Assembly (NCBI RefSeq): GCF_015752315.1
Contig: NZ_JADOVJ010000001.1
Span: 3,960,501 to 4,024,500 of the forward strand
Direction: 5' to 3'
Source: Nocardioides luteus
GTDB lineage: Bacteria > Actinomycetota > Actinomycetes > Propionibacteriales > Nocardioidaceae
Length of the DNA stretch: 64,000 bases
Shown here: positions 7,245 through 15,102 of the stretch, piece after piece
Layout: each line of letters starts with the position of its first letter
Position numbering within the stretch: position 1 is the first letter of the stretch
Notes under the pieces: generated by a model
Told to the model about the DNA's origin: nothing
The model's input: only the letters and a program-made list of their open reading frames with translations
Databases searched by the model: none
Translations under genes and position numbers: made by a program

Positions 7245-8557
7245 CCTCGACCACCGAGAGCGCGATCGTCGCGGTCTGGCGCAACGAGTCCGTACGTCTC
7301 CTCGCCGGTCTGGCGCGGATGACGCACGACCTCGACCTGGCCGAGGACCTCGCCCAGGATGCCCTCGTCGCGGCCCTGGAGCAGTGGCCGCACGAGGGCA
7401 TCCCTCGCAACCCCGGCGCCTGGTTGATGTCGATCGCGAAGCGGCGCGCGATCGACGGGTTCCGCCGCGACGAGGTGCTGCGCCGCAAGGTCGCGCTGCT
7501 CGGACACGAACTGGAGGAGGGTGAGATGCCTGACCTGGCTGCTGCGGTCGACCACATCGAGGACGATGTGCTGCGGCTGATGTTCCTCTCCTGCCACCCG
7601 GTGCTGGCGCCCGACTCCCGCACGGTGCTGACCCTGCGGCTCGTGGGCGGCCTGACGACCGCCGAGATCGCGCGGGCCTACTTCGCCAAGGAGTCGGCCG
7701 TCGGGCAGCGGATCTCGCGGGCGAAGCGAACCCTGACCGAGGTCGGGGCCTCGTTCGAGCTTCCCGCCGGCGAGGAGCGGGCGGCTCGGATGCGCGAGGT
7801 GATGCAGACGATCTATCTCGTCTTCAACGAGGGCTACGCGGCGACGTCGGGGCCGTCGTGGACCCGCCCCGAACTCTGCCTCGAGGGCATGCGACTGGCC
7901 CGGATGCTGGCCGCGCTCGCCCCGGGCGACCCCGAGGCGCAGGCGCTGCAGGGTCTGCTGGAGATCCAGGGGTCGCGGCTCGCGGCCCGGGCCGACGCGG
8001 AAGGTCATCCGGTGCTGCTGGAGGACCAGGACCGGACCCGCTGGGACCAGCTGCTGCTGCGCCGCGGCCTGGCGGCGGTCGAGCGCGCCACGGCACTGGC
8101 CTCCTCCGGCACTCCCGGCGGGAGCTATCTCGTGCAGGCGATGATCGCCGCGTGCCACGGGCGCGCCCGGCGAGCCGAGGACACCGACTGGGCCGAGATC
8201 GCCCGGCTCTACGATCTCCTCGCCTCCGGTGCCCCAGGGGCCGTCATCGAGGTCAACCGGGCCGTCGCGCACGGGCGCGCCTTCGGTCCCGACGCCGGGC
8301 TGGCGATCCTGGCGGCACTCCCGGACGGAGCTCTTCCGGGGTCCCATCTTCCCGCCGGCGTACGTGGGGACCTGCTGCACCGCGCCGGGCGTCATCTCGA
8401 GGCCGCGGCGGCGTTCGACGAGGCGGCCTCGCTGACCGGCAACACCGGTGAACGCGAACTTCTCGAGAAACGTGCGGCCGCGTGTCGAAGAGCCGAGGCC
8501 TCGTCCGACGCGTCAGTATCAACCGGGTCTCGACAGGCTCGACCACCGCTGGACTAG
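7241..8557 (+). CDS. ECF42-family RNA polymerase sigma factor
   Basis: 438 aa, much longer than an ordinary ECF factor. Region 2 (about residues 15-85) includes DLDLAEDLAQDALVAALEQW and PGAWLMSIAKRRAIDGFRRD. Region 4 (about 110-170) contains LRLVGGLTTAEIARAY and VGQRISRAKRTL. The long C-terminal domain (about 180-430, DUF6596/TPR-like, with RPELCLEGMRLARML and LYDLLA) is diagnostic of ECF42 and is needed for activity in studied members. There is no anti-sigma gene beside it, as usual for this group. It is coupled to the DGPF gene and preceded by a promoter of its own predicted type. Confidence 0.92.
   Translation: MTSTTESAIVAVWRNESVRLLAGLARMTHDLDLAEDLAQDALVAALEQWPHEGIPRNPGAWLMSIAKRRAIDGFRRDEVLRRKVALLGHELEEGEMPDLAAAVDHIEDDVLRLMFLSCHPVLAPDSRTVLTLRLVGGLTTAEIARAYFAKESAVGQRISRAKRTLTEVGASFELPAGEERAARMREVMQTIYLVFNEGYAATSGPSWTRPELCLEGMRLARMLAALAPGDPEAQALQGLLEIQGSRLAARADAEGHPVLLEDQDRTRWDQLLLRRGLAAVERATALASSGTPGGSYLVQAMIAACHGRARRAEDTDWAEIARLYDLLASGAPGAVIEVNRAVAHGRAFGPDAGLAILAALPDGALPGSHLPAGVRGDLLHRAGRHLEAAAAFDEAASLTGNTGERELLEKRAAACRRAEASSDASVSTGSRQARPPLD
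8483..8509 (+). promoter_or_regulatory. second predicted ECF42 promoter
   Basis: TGTCGA (8483-8488), 17 nt, CGAC (8506-8509), then GCGT. It has the same spacing and flanks as the site at 6806, but is embedded in the last codons of the sigma gene and drives the next gene. Confidence 0.72.
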
Positions 8558-8565
8558 GAGACGCC

Positions 8566-9393
8566 ATGACCACGATCACCACCCAGACCACCACCTCCGC
8601 CGACGGCACCACGATCGCCTACGACGTCACCGGCACCGGCCCGGCGCTCGTCCTGGTCGACGGAGCGATGTGCTACCGCGACTTCGGCCCCTCCAAGGAC
8701 CTGGCCGCCGCGCTCGCGGACCGGTTCACGGTCTACCGCTACGACCGCCGCGGCCGGGGTGAGAGCAACATCGCCAAGCCCGCTGCCGCGGGCACCATGG
8801 AGGCCGTCGAGCAGGAGGTCGCCGACCTCGGCGCGGTGATCGAGGCCGCCGGTGGCCATGCCCACCTGCTGGGACTGAGCTCGGGGGCGTTCCTCGCGCT
8901 GGAGGGCGCACGGGCCGGGCTGCCGATCGACAAGATCGTCGCCTACGAGGCTCCCCTCATCCTCGACGACACCCACCGTCCCAACGACGCCGACCTGGCG
9001 CAGCAGGTCGAGAAGCTGGTGGAGAAGGGCAAGCGGGCCGCCGCGGTCGAGCTCTTCATGCGTACGGTCGGGATGCCGCTGGTCGCGGTCAAGATCATGC
9101 GCCTGACCCCGGCCTTCAAGAAGCTCACCCCGGTCGCGCACACGCTGGCCTACGACCTGGGCATGTGCGTGCCGTTCCAGCAGGGTGTCCCGCTGCCGGG
9201 CGGCTACTTCAAGAACGTGTCCGTGCCCGTGCTGTCGATGGCGGGCAGCAAGAGCCCGGCCTACATGACCAACGCCCAGCAGGCCATCGCCAAGGCCGTC
9301 CCGGGCGCCCGCTACGTCGTCCTCGACGGGCAGAACCACATGGTCGAGGCCAAGGCGCTGGCCCCCGTCGCCACAGAGTTCCTCACCGCCTGA
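8566..9393 (+). CDS. alpha/beta hydrolase, ECF42 regulon member
   Basis: 275 aa from the ATG at 8566, preceded by AGGAGACGCC. Alpha/beta hydrolase fold: YDRRGRGES loop (residues 59-67), nucleophile elbow GLSSGA with the Ser near residue 106, and a C-terminal GQNHMVEA segment supplying the catalytic His. It resembles small esterases and haloperoxidase-like hydrolases; substrate unknown. The predicted ECF42 promoter inside the end of the sigma gene suggests co-regulation with the DGPF gene. Confidence 0.88.
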   Translation: MTTITTQTTTSADGTTIAYDVTGTGPALVLVDGAMCYRDFGPSKDLAAALADRFTVYRYDRRGRGESNIAKPAAAGTMEAVEQEVADLGAVIEAAGGHAHLLGLSSGAFLALEGARAGLPIDKIVAYEAPLILDDTHRPNDADLAQQVEKLVEKGKRAAAVELFMRTVGMPLVAVKIMRLTPAFKKLTPVAHTLAYDLGMCVPFQQGVPLPGGYFKNVSVPVLSMAGSKSPAYMTNAQQAIAKAVPGARYVVLDGQNHMVEAKALAPVATEFLTA

Positions 9394-9415
9394 ACGACCC
9401 CGTCCGAGAGCCGCC

Positions 9416-9421
9416 TATCCT
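9416..9421 (+). promoter_or_regulatory. leaderless -10 box of the kyn operon
   Basis: TATCCT followed by GGCGCC and then the ATG of kynB (6-nt spacer). No Shine-Dalgarno sequence is present. Confidence 0.5.
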
Positions 9422-9427
9422 GGCGCC

Positions 9428-10066
9428 ATGGCGCAGCTCTGGGACATCTCCCCACCGGTCCACGCATCCTCGCCGGTCTTCCCCGGGGACCACGCGACCG
9501 AGGTCGGCTGGACCTTCCGGATCGGCCCCGGCTGCCCGGTCAACGTCGCCGAGATCTCGGTGTCGGCGCACGTCGGGGCGCATGCGGACGCGCCGCTGCA
9601 CTTCACCGACGGCGGCACGCCCGCCGGCGATATGCCCCTGGAGCCGTTCCTCGGCCCGTGCCGGGTGATCGACGTGTCCGGGGTGCGCCCGCTGGTCACC
9701 ATCGATCACGTCGACGTCACCGACCTGCCGCCGCGCGTGCTGTTCCGGACGTACGAGACCCAGCCGACGACCTGGGACGACTCGTTCTGTGCGCTGGACC
9801 CCGCGCTGATCGACCTGCTCGCCTCCCACGGCGTGCGGCTGGTCGGCACCGACGCGGCCAGCCTGGACCCGGCCTCCTCCAAGGATCTGCCAGCCCACTT
9901 CGCCACCCACCGTCATGACGTACGCATCCTGGAGAACCTGCTGCTCGACGAGGTGCCCGCGGGCGACTACGAGCTGATCGCACTCCCCCTCAAGCTCACC
10001 ACCGCCGACGCCGCGCCCGTGCGGGCCGTGCTTCGGGCGATCACCACCCAGGAAGGTGCCGAATGA
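9428..10066 (+). CDS. kynB: kynurenine formamidase
   Basis: 212 aa cyclase/KynB family. It hydrolyses N-formylkynurenine to kynurenine and formate, the second step of tryptophan catabolism. The metal-binding signature [12 protein letters not shown] (about residues 53-64) is clear, and [17 protein letters not shown] is the typical N-terminus. It is first gene of an operon with kynU and kynA, overlapping kynU by ATGA. The start is supported by a leaderless-type promoter immediately upstream. Confidence 0.94.
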   Translation: MAQLWDISPPVHASSPVFPGDHATEVGWTFRIGPGCPVNVAEISVSAHVGAHADAPLHFTDGGTPAGDMPLEPFLGPCRVIDVSGVRPLVTIDHVDVTDLPPRVLFRTYETQPTTWDDSFCALDPALIDLLASHGVRLVGTDAASLDPASSKDLPAHFATHRHDVRILENLLLDEVPAGDYELIALPLKLTTADAAPVRAVLRAITTQEGAE

Positions 10067-11319
10067 ACCGCGACGACGCTGTCGCTCTCGACCAGGCCGA
10101 CCCGCTGGCCCCGCTCCGGGACCTCTTCGACCTGCCGAAGGGGACGATCTACCTCGACGGCAACTCGCTCGGGGCGCTCCCCCGCGCCACCGCCGGCCGG
10201 GTGGCCGAGGTGGTCACCCAGGAGTGGGGCCAGGGGCTGATCGAGTCGTGGAACACCGCGTCCTGGATCACCCTCCCCCAGCGCGTCGGCGACAAGATCG
10301 CCCGCATCATCGGCGCAGGTCAGGGCGAGGTCGTGGTCGCCGACTCCACCTCGCTCAACGTCTACAAGGTGCTCGCCTCGGCACTCTCGATCGCCGCTGC
10401 CGACTCCCCCGATCGCCGGATCGTGGTCAGCGAGCGCAGCAACTTCCCGACCGACCTCTACATCGCCTCCTCGCTGTGCCGCGACCGCGGCTACGAGCTG
10501 GTGCTGGTCGACTCCCCCTCCGAGATCGAGGGGCTGCTGGACCGCACCGCGGTGCTGATGCTGACCGAGGTCAACTACCGCACCGGCTACCTGCACCCGA
10601 TGGCCTCGGTGACCGCAGCCGCCCACGAGAACGGCGTGCTGGCGGTCTGGGACCTGTGCCACTCGGCCGGCGCGGTGCCGGTCGACCTTCGTGGGGCCGT
10701 CGCCGACTTCGCGATCGGCTGCGGCTACAAGTTCCTCAACGGCGGCCCCGGATCGCCTGCGTTCCTGTGGGTCAACCCGCGCCACGTCGACCGCTTCGAG
10801 CAGCCGCTCTCGGGCTGGATGGGTCACGCGGCGCCGTTCGAGATGTCGCCGGGCTACCGGCCGGCCGAGGGAGTCTCGCGCTACCTGTCCGGCACCCCGG
10901 CCGTCATCGGCATCTCCGCGCTGGAGTGCGGCGTCGACACGCTGCTCGCCGCCGAGGCGTACGGCGGGATCGAGGGGCTCCGGGAGAAGTCGCTGGCCCT
11001 GACCCGGCTCTTCGCCGACCTGGTCGCGTCCCGGCTGCCCGGTTTCACGATCGAGTCGCCGCTGGAGGACGCACAGCGGGGCAGCCAGCTGTCGCTGAGC
11101 ATCGGCGACGACGGGGCGTACGCGATCGTGCAGGCGCTCATCGAGCGCGGCGTCGTCGGCGACTTCCGGGCAGGATCGCCGGACATCCTGCGCTTCGGCG
11201 TCACCCCGCTCTACACCCGCTACGTCGACGTGTGGGATGCCGTCGACCACCTGGTCTCGGTGATGGACAACGACGAATGGCGCGACGAGCGCTTCTGGAC
11301 CCGAGGAGCAGTGACATGA
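10063..11319 (+). CDS. kynU: kynureninase
   Basis: 418 aa PLP enzyme that cleaves kynurenine to anthranilate and alanine. Visible landmarks are [10 protein letters not shown] (residues 31-40), the cofactor Asp in VWDLCHSAG (Asp197) and the Schiff-base Lys in [12 protein letters not shown] (Lys223). Length is normal. It overlaps kynB and kynA by 4 nt on each side, so the three proteins are probably made in step. With no 3-hydroxykynurenine monooxygenase here, the operon most simply yields anthranilate. Confidence 0.96.
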   Translation: MNRDDAVALDQADPLAPLRDLFDLPKGTIYLDGNSLGALPRATAGRVAEVVTQEWGQGLIESWNTASWITLPQRVGDKIARIIGAGQGEVVVADSTSLNVYKVLASALSIAAADSPDRRIVVSERSNFPTDLYIASSLCRDRGYELVLVDSPSEIEGLLDRTAVLMLTEVNYRTGYLHPMASVTAAAHENGVLAVWDLCHSAGAVPVDLRGAVADFAIGCGYKFLNGGPGSPAFLWVNPRHVDRFEQPLSGWMGHAAPFEMSPGYRPAEGVSRYLSGTPAVIGISALECGVDTLLAAEAYGGIEGLREKSLALTRLFADLVASRLPGFTIESPLEDAQRGSQLSLSIGDDGAYAIVQALIERGVVGDFRAGSPDILRFGVTPLYTRYVDVWDAVDHLVSVMDNDEWRDERFWTRGAVT

Positions 11320-12116
11320 GCAGCACGCAGGACCTTCCGATGGACTACTCCGACTACCTCCATCTGCCGGAGGTGCTCGGCGCGCAGCACCCGCTCTCGG
11401 GCGACCACAACGAGATGCTCTTCATCGTGCAGCACCAGGCGATGGAGCTGTGGATGCGGCTGGCGCTGCACGAGCTCACCGAGGCGCAGCGGCTGTTGGC
11501 CGAGGACGCGGTGCGCCCGGCCTTCAAGGGGCTGGCCCGGGTCTCGCGGATCATGGAGCAGCTCGTGCACGCCTGGGACGTGCTCTCGACGCTGACCCCG
11601 ACCGAGTACGACAAGTTCCGCCCCTATTTGGCCACCGGCTCGGGGTTCCAGTCGTGGCAGTACCGCTGCATCGAGTTCGCGCTCGGCAACAAGGCGGCCT
11701 ACACGCTCCGTGCCCACGAGGGACGGCCGCACGAGCAGGACGTGCTGGCTGCGTACGGGCGTCCGTCGCTCTACGACGAGTCGCTGCGGCTGCTGGCCCG
11801 GCGCGGCTTCGACATCCCGGCCGACCATCTCGACCGGGACTGGAAGCAGGAGTACGCCGCCTCCGACGCCGTCGAGGCCGCCTGGGGCGAGGTCTACCGC
11901 GACCCCGAGAAGCACTGGGACCTCTACGAGCTCGGCGAGGAGCTCACCGACCTGGAGACCGCCTTCCGGGTCTGGCGGTTCCGGCACGTGACCACCGTCG
12001 AGCGGATCATCGGCTTCAAGCCCGGCACCGGCGGGACCTCGGGGGTCTCCTACCTGCGCAAGCAGCTCGACATCATCCTTTTTCCCGAGCTGTGGGCGAT
12101 GCGTACTGAGCTATAG
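11316..12116 (+). CDS. kynA: tryptophan 2,3-dioxygenase
   Basis: 266 aa haem dioxygenase that opens the indole ring of tryptophan to N-formylkynurenine. The N-terminal [16 protein letters not shown] segment and the haem-ligand His in [14 protein letters not shown] (His224) are characteristic, followed by the glycine-rich [15 protein letters not shown] loop. The ATG overlaps the kynU stop. Gene order is reversed relative to the pathway. Confidence 0.96.
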   Translation: MSSTQDLPMDYSDYLHLPEVLGAQHPLSGDHNEMLFIVQHQAMELWMRLALHELTEAQRLLAEDAVRPAFKGLARVSRIMEQLVHAWDVLSTLTPTEYDKFRPYLATGSGFQSWQYRCIEFALGNKAAYTLRAHEGRPHEQDVLAAYGRPSLYDESLRLLARRGFDIPADHLDRDWKQEYAASDAVEAAWGEVYRDPEKHWDLYELGEELTDLETAFRVWRFRHVTTVERIIGFKPGTGGTSGVSYLRKQLDIILFPELWAMRTEL

Positions 12117-12133
12117 GCGATCCTCCGGATCGC
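12117..12133 (+). terminator. hairpin directly after kynA
   Basis: GCGATCC-tcc-GGATCGC begins at the base after the kynA stop codon (7-bp perfect stem). Further on, CCCTCGTC (12150-12157) can pair with GACGAGGG (12202-12209). The 114-bp gap separates two convergent genes, so a bidirectional terminator is expected. Confidence 0.5.
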
Positions 12134-12230
12134 GAGCGCTTCGCTATAACCCTCGTCTTCCTCCGCTCCGTCGTCGCTGCGCTCCTCCTACGCTGCGTCC
12201 AGACGAGGGACGCTCAGCGCTGGCTGTGAC

Positions 12231-13151
12231 TCAGCGCTCGAGCTTGCCGCGGAGCCGTTCGGCGAGACGTACGGAGGCCTCGATCTCGACCTTGCGGATC
12301 GAGACGGACTCGATGTTGATACCGAACGGCACCCCGAGCTGGCGGCAGAAGGACATCAGCTCGATCGCGGTCGCCTCGGCCTGCTCGAGCGAGGCGTCGA
12401 GCGTGTCGGTGGCGTGGCGCAGCTCGTTCTCGATCCAGCGCGGGACGTCGACGCCGAGCCAGCGGAGGAACTCCAGGGTCTTCATCGAGCCGCACACGGA
12501 GAAGGTGAACACGATCGGCACCGGCTGCAGGCCGCGGGTCTCGCACTCGTAGCGGTAGTCGGAGACGAGGTTCTTGGCGGCGTTGACGTCGTAGACGACC
12601 TGGCTCACGAAGTAGGAGCAGCCGGCCTCCTGCTTCGCGATCAGGCGCAGGTGCTCGTCACCCTTGGCGGTGTGTCGCTCGGGGATCGCGACGGCACCGA
12701 GGAGCAGGTCGGGGTTGGTCTCCCTGCGGATCTCCTGAGCGCGACGCAGGCTGGTGGAGACCCGCTTCTCGCCCGAGGAGGCGCCGACGAAGACCGACAG
12801 CGCCCTGGCCGGGTCCTGGGTCTTGACCCAGTCGCGCAGCGTCGACTCGTCGTACTTCCCGGTGGCGCGGTAGACGACGGCCGGTACGTCGAGACCGGCG
12901 AGGTTGCGCTCGAGGAACTCGGCGGGGTCGAGGGTGCGTACGAACGGGAACGGCCGCTCCTCGGGGTTGCGGTCGGACTCGTCGTCGATGTCGTAGAGGA
13001 TCAGCCCGTCGACATCGAGCGGCCGGATCCGCTCGAGCGTGACCTCTGCGATCTGCTGCACCCTCTCGGGGTCCGTCGTCACCCTCGGCGGGGTGACGGC
13101 GAAAAGCAGAATCTCACCGGCCCGGTCACTGATGCGCTGCTGCAGATCCAC
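12231..13151 (-). CDS. methylenetetrahydrofolate reductase-like protein
   Basis: 306 aa from a GTG at 13151, chosen because the family start VDLQQRISDRAGEILL begins there and TAGCGT lies 7 nt upstream. The TIM-barrel shows GLILYDIDDESDRNPEERPF early, VSQVVYDV (about residue 195) and FTFSVCGSMKTLEFL. This is a divergent MTHFR-family branch rather than the canonical MetF, so a role in one-carbon metabolism is likely but the exact substrate is not certain. A longer N-terminal extension would read through repeat DNA and is rejected. A CoA-ester lyase gene lies upstream on the same strand. Confidence 0.8.
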   Translation of the reverse strand: MDLQQRISDRAGEILLFAVTPPRVTTDPERVQQIAEVTLERIRPLDVDGLILYDIDDESDRNPEERPFPFVRTLDPAEFLERNLAGLDVPAVVYRATGKYDESTLRDWVKTQDPARALSVFVGASSGEKRVSTSLRRAQEIRRETNPDLLLGAVAIPERHTAKGDEHLRLIAKQEAGCSYFVSQVVYDVNAAKNLVSDYRYECETRGLQPVPIVFTFSVCGSMKTLEFLRWLGVDVPRWIENELRHATDTLDASLEQAEATAIELMSFCRQLGVPFGINIESVSIRKVEIEASVRLAERLRGKLER

Positions 13152-13158
13152 GACATCA

Positions 13159-13164
13159 ACGCTA
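13159..13164 (-). promoter_or_regulatory. leaderless -10 box of the MTHFR-like gene
   Basis: TAGCGT with a 7-nt spacer (TGATGTC) to the GTG on the minus strand. Confidence 0.45.
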
Positions 13165-13392
13165 GCCGAGCCCAGCCCACTCGGCGCATCTGTCCCACCC
13201 CCGTGCGCCGAGTCGGCGCAACTGCCCCGCAGATACATGCTCAGTCGGCGCGTCTGTCCCGAATTCCGAAGCCGAGTCGGCGCACCTGCCCCAACCGCAT
13301 GGGACAGATGCGCCGACTCGGCACTGATTCGTGGGACATCAGCGCCGACTCGGCATGGATATCTGGGGCAGACGCGCCGAGTCGGCCAGAGG
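13165..13392. repeat. GCCGAGTCGGC-type intergenic repeat array
   Basis: Units of the form GCCGAGTCGGCGCAnCTGyCCC occur about four times in forward orientation (to about 13300) and then about three times inverted, with variable spacers. Each unit contains the small palindrome GCCGA-g-TCGGC, and forward and inverted units can pair, giving nested hairpins. The array abuts the stop codon of the CoA-ester lyase at 13393. A second array of the same family lies at 44293-44477. Confidence 0.85.
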
Positions 13393-14301
13393 TCAGTAGA
13401 CGCTCGGGCCGGAGACCGGGGCGTCGTAGGTCTCGGTGTCCGGCTTGATCTTGAACAGCTCGGCGCGACGCTTGATCGTCTCGGCACGAGCCAGGCGGGG
13501 CTTGTCGCTGCCGTCGCGGATGACGCGGCCGCCCTCCTCGAACTTGTGGAGGAACTCGTAGGCCCAGGTCACGTCGGACGGAGACGGGCTGAACGACTCG
13601 TTGATCACCGCGGGCTGCTCGAGGTCGAGGCAGAGCTTGCCGGTCATGCCCATCGCGACGCCGTCGGCACCCTGCTCACGGAGCAGCGGGTGGCTGCTGC
13701 CGACCGTCGGGCCGTCGATCGGGCCCGGAAGGTTGCCGATCCGCGAGGCGAGGACGAGCTTGGTCCGCGGGTAGGCCATGGCGAGGGGGTCGTTCTCCGC
13801 ACCGGTGTCGCGGCGGTAGTCGCCGGAGCCGAACGCGAGCCGGTAGGCGCCGCGGGCGCGCGCGATCGTCGCGGCGTCCTCGATCCCCAGCGCCGACTCG
13901 AGCAGCGGGATCACCGGGGTCGATCCGCCGAGCCGCTGGAACGTGTCGGTCACCTGGTCGGGCGACTCGGTCTTCGCGAGCATCACCCCGGCGAGCGTCT
14001 CGATCCCGGCCAGCGCGGCGAGGTCCTCGCTCCAGTCCTCGGTGGTCCAGTCGTTGATGCGTACCCAGGCGCGGCCGCCGCCCTTCAGCCAGCTGGTCAC
14101 GTTCTCGCGGGCCTGCGCCTTGAGCGAGGTGTCGATCGCGTCCTCCATGTCGAGGATGATCTGGTCGGCGCGGCTCAGCTGTGCGTCGTCGAAGATCTCG
14201 GTACGCATCGCGGAGACCAGCAGCCAGGACCTGGCGTTGTGGCCCTCGACTCGGTTGGCTTCGCGCACCTCGCGCTTCTCGGCGATCTGGGTTGTGCTCA
14301 T
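13393..14301 (-). CDS. HpcH/HpaI aldolase / citrate-lyase-beta-like CoA-ester lyase
   Basis: 302 aa, CitE-like TIM-barrel family acting on short CoA thioesters. Landmarks are ADQIILDMEDAI (metal-binding Asp/Glu, about residues 45-56), AWVRINDW, IPLLESALGIEDA and GSGDYRRDTG. GGGAG precedes the ATG at 14301. It may be a malyl-, citramalyl- or related CoA lyase; the sequence does not separate these. The following MTHFR-like gene is on the same strand but separated by the repeat array. A perfect 14-bp palindrome lies about 55 bp upstream. Confidence 0.85.
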   Translation of the reverse strand: MSTTQIAEKREVREANRVEGHNARSWLLVSAMRTEIFDDAQLSRADQIILDMEDAIDTSLKAQARENVTSWLKGGGRAWVRINDWTTEDWSEDLAALAGIETLAGVMLAKTESPDQVTDTFQRLGGSTPVIPLLESALGIEDAATIARARGAYRLAFGSGDYRRDTGAENDPLAMAYPRTKLVLASRIGNLPGPIDGPTVGSSHPLLREQGADGVAMGMTGKLCLDLEQPAVINESFSPSPSDVTWAYEFLHKFEEGGRVIRDGSDKPRLARAETIKRRAELFKIKPDTETYDAPVSGPSVY

Positions 14302-14354
14302 CGTTCGCGTATCTCCCTACTGGCGTCCTGGGCTGGGCGCGTTTTGGACGGTAA

Positions 14355-14368
14355 ACCAACGCGTTGGT
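14355..14368. promoter_or_regulatory. 14-bp palindrome upstream of the CoA-ester lyase
   Basis: ACCAACGCGTTGGT is a perfect palindrome, 54 bp from the ATG of the lyase gene. Its position suits an operator. The binding protein is unknown; the ArsR-family gene next door uses a different motif. Confidence 0.45.
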
Positions 14369-14441
14369 GACTCGCGAGTAGGAAGCCTGCGGGCAGAGGT
14401 CGTTGAGACGTAACCCACATCAGGACCAGATCAGGACCAGA

Positions 14442-15020
14442 TCAGGCCGGGTTCTCGTCCTCGCCGGCGAGGTCCGGCATCGGCTGGATGATCTGATAGA
14501 CGGAGTAGAGGTCCAGCTCGTCGTCGGACCGGCGACCGGCCTCGCGATAGCGGGCGACGACCTCGTTCAGCTCTTGCTGGAGCCGGACGGCGTCGTCCTC
14601 GGAGAGCCGCAGGGAGGTCTCCGAGACGATGCGCTTGGCCGGGTTGTCCTCGTCCGCGGAGATCTGGAAGGCCTGGTCGACCAGGTGGTGGCCCCATGCC
14701 ACGGAGTTGCGCTGGAACACCGTGTAGGCGGCATCGCCCCCGGGCTGCTCGACGATCTGTCTGGGGTTGAGCGTGATGTCGTCGTCGACGAGTCGCCAGA
14801 CGCGGTCACGCTTGTCGCGGCCGGCGTCGGGAGCGACCTCGACCAGCCCGTACTTCGCGAGCTGTCGCAGGTGGAAGCTCGCCTGGTTGGCCGGGATGCC
14901 GGTGCGCTTCGCGATGTCGGCGGCGCGGAGGGAACCTGCCGCAGACAGCTCGTGCAGCACCCGGTTGCGCGTCGGATGGGCGATCGCGCGCAGGATCCGC
15001 GGGTCGTCGTAGGTGGCCAT
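14442..15020 (-). CDS. ArsR-family winged-helix regulator
   Basis: 192 aa. The N-terminal winged helix-turn-helix (about residues 5-85) contains ILRAIAHPTRNRVLHELS and the recognition region GIPANQASFHLRQLAKYGLV. The C-terminal half is helical with no metal-binding cysteines, so it is not an arsenic-type metal sensor. It is divergent from an MFS transporter, with three evenly spaced TTGCGCAA boxes between them, so it most likely represses the transporter and itself. TAGGGT lies 6 nt before its ATG, indicating a leaderless start. Confidence 0.88.
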   Translation of the reverse strand: MATYDDPRILRAIAHPTRNRVLHELSAAGSLRAADIAKRTGIPANQASFHLRQLAKYGLVEVAPDAGRDKRDRVWRLVDDDITLNPRQIVEQPGGDAAYTVFQRNSVAWGHHLVDQAFQISADEDNPAKRIVSETSLRLSEDDAVRLQQELNEVVARYREAGRRSDDELDLYSVYQIIQPMPDLAGEDENPA

Positions 15021-15026
15021 GGCGCC

Positions 15027-15032
15027 ACCCTA
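15027..15032 (-). promoter_or_regulatory. leaderless -10 box of the ArsR gene
   Basis: TAGGGT on the minus strand, then GGCGCC and the ATG at 15020. Confidence 0.5.
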
Positions 15033-15052
15033 GCCGAATCTCGCACCATTTA

Positions 15053-15089
15053 GTGCGCAAGAACTATTGCGCAATATATGTTGCGCAAT
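15053..15089. promoter_or_regulatory. triple TTGCGCAA operator
   Basis: Three palindromic boxes, tGCGCAA (core 15054-15059), TTGCGCAA (15067-15074) and TTGCGCAA (15081-15088), have centres exactly 14 bp apart. The third ends two bases before the -10 box of the MFS gene, a classical repression position. Confidence 0.75.
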
Positions 15090-15090
15090 C

Positions 15091-15096
15091 TACGGT
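15091..15096 (+). promoter_or_regulatory. leaderless -10 box of the MFS gene
   Basis: TACGGT, then GCGGAT and the ATG at 15103. It directly follows the third operator box. Confidence 0.5.
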
Positions 15097-15102
15097 GCGG
15101 AT

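Noticed and set aside
13165..13392. Repeat array considered as CRISPR
   Set aside because: Units alternate in orientation, spacers differ in length and are short, and no cas gene is present.
13152..13487. N-terminal extension of the MTHFR-like protein
   Set aside because: The in-frame extension translates the repeat array and overlaps the upstream lyase gene. A GTG with a leaderless-type promoter starts where family similarity begins.
14410..14441. Direct repeats ATCAGGACCAG after the ArsR gene
   Set aside because: Only two and a half copies of 11 bp and no further structure, so probably simple slippage.
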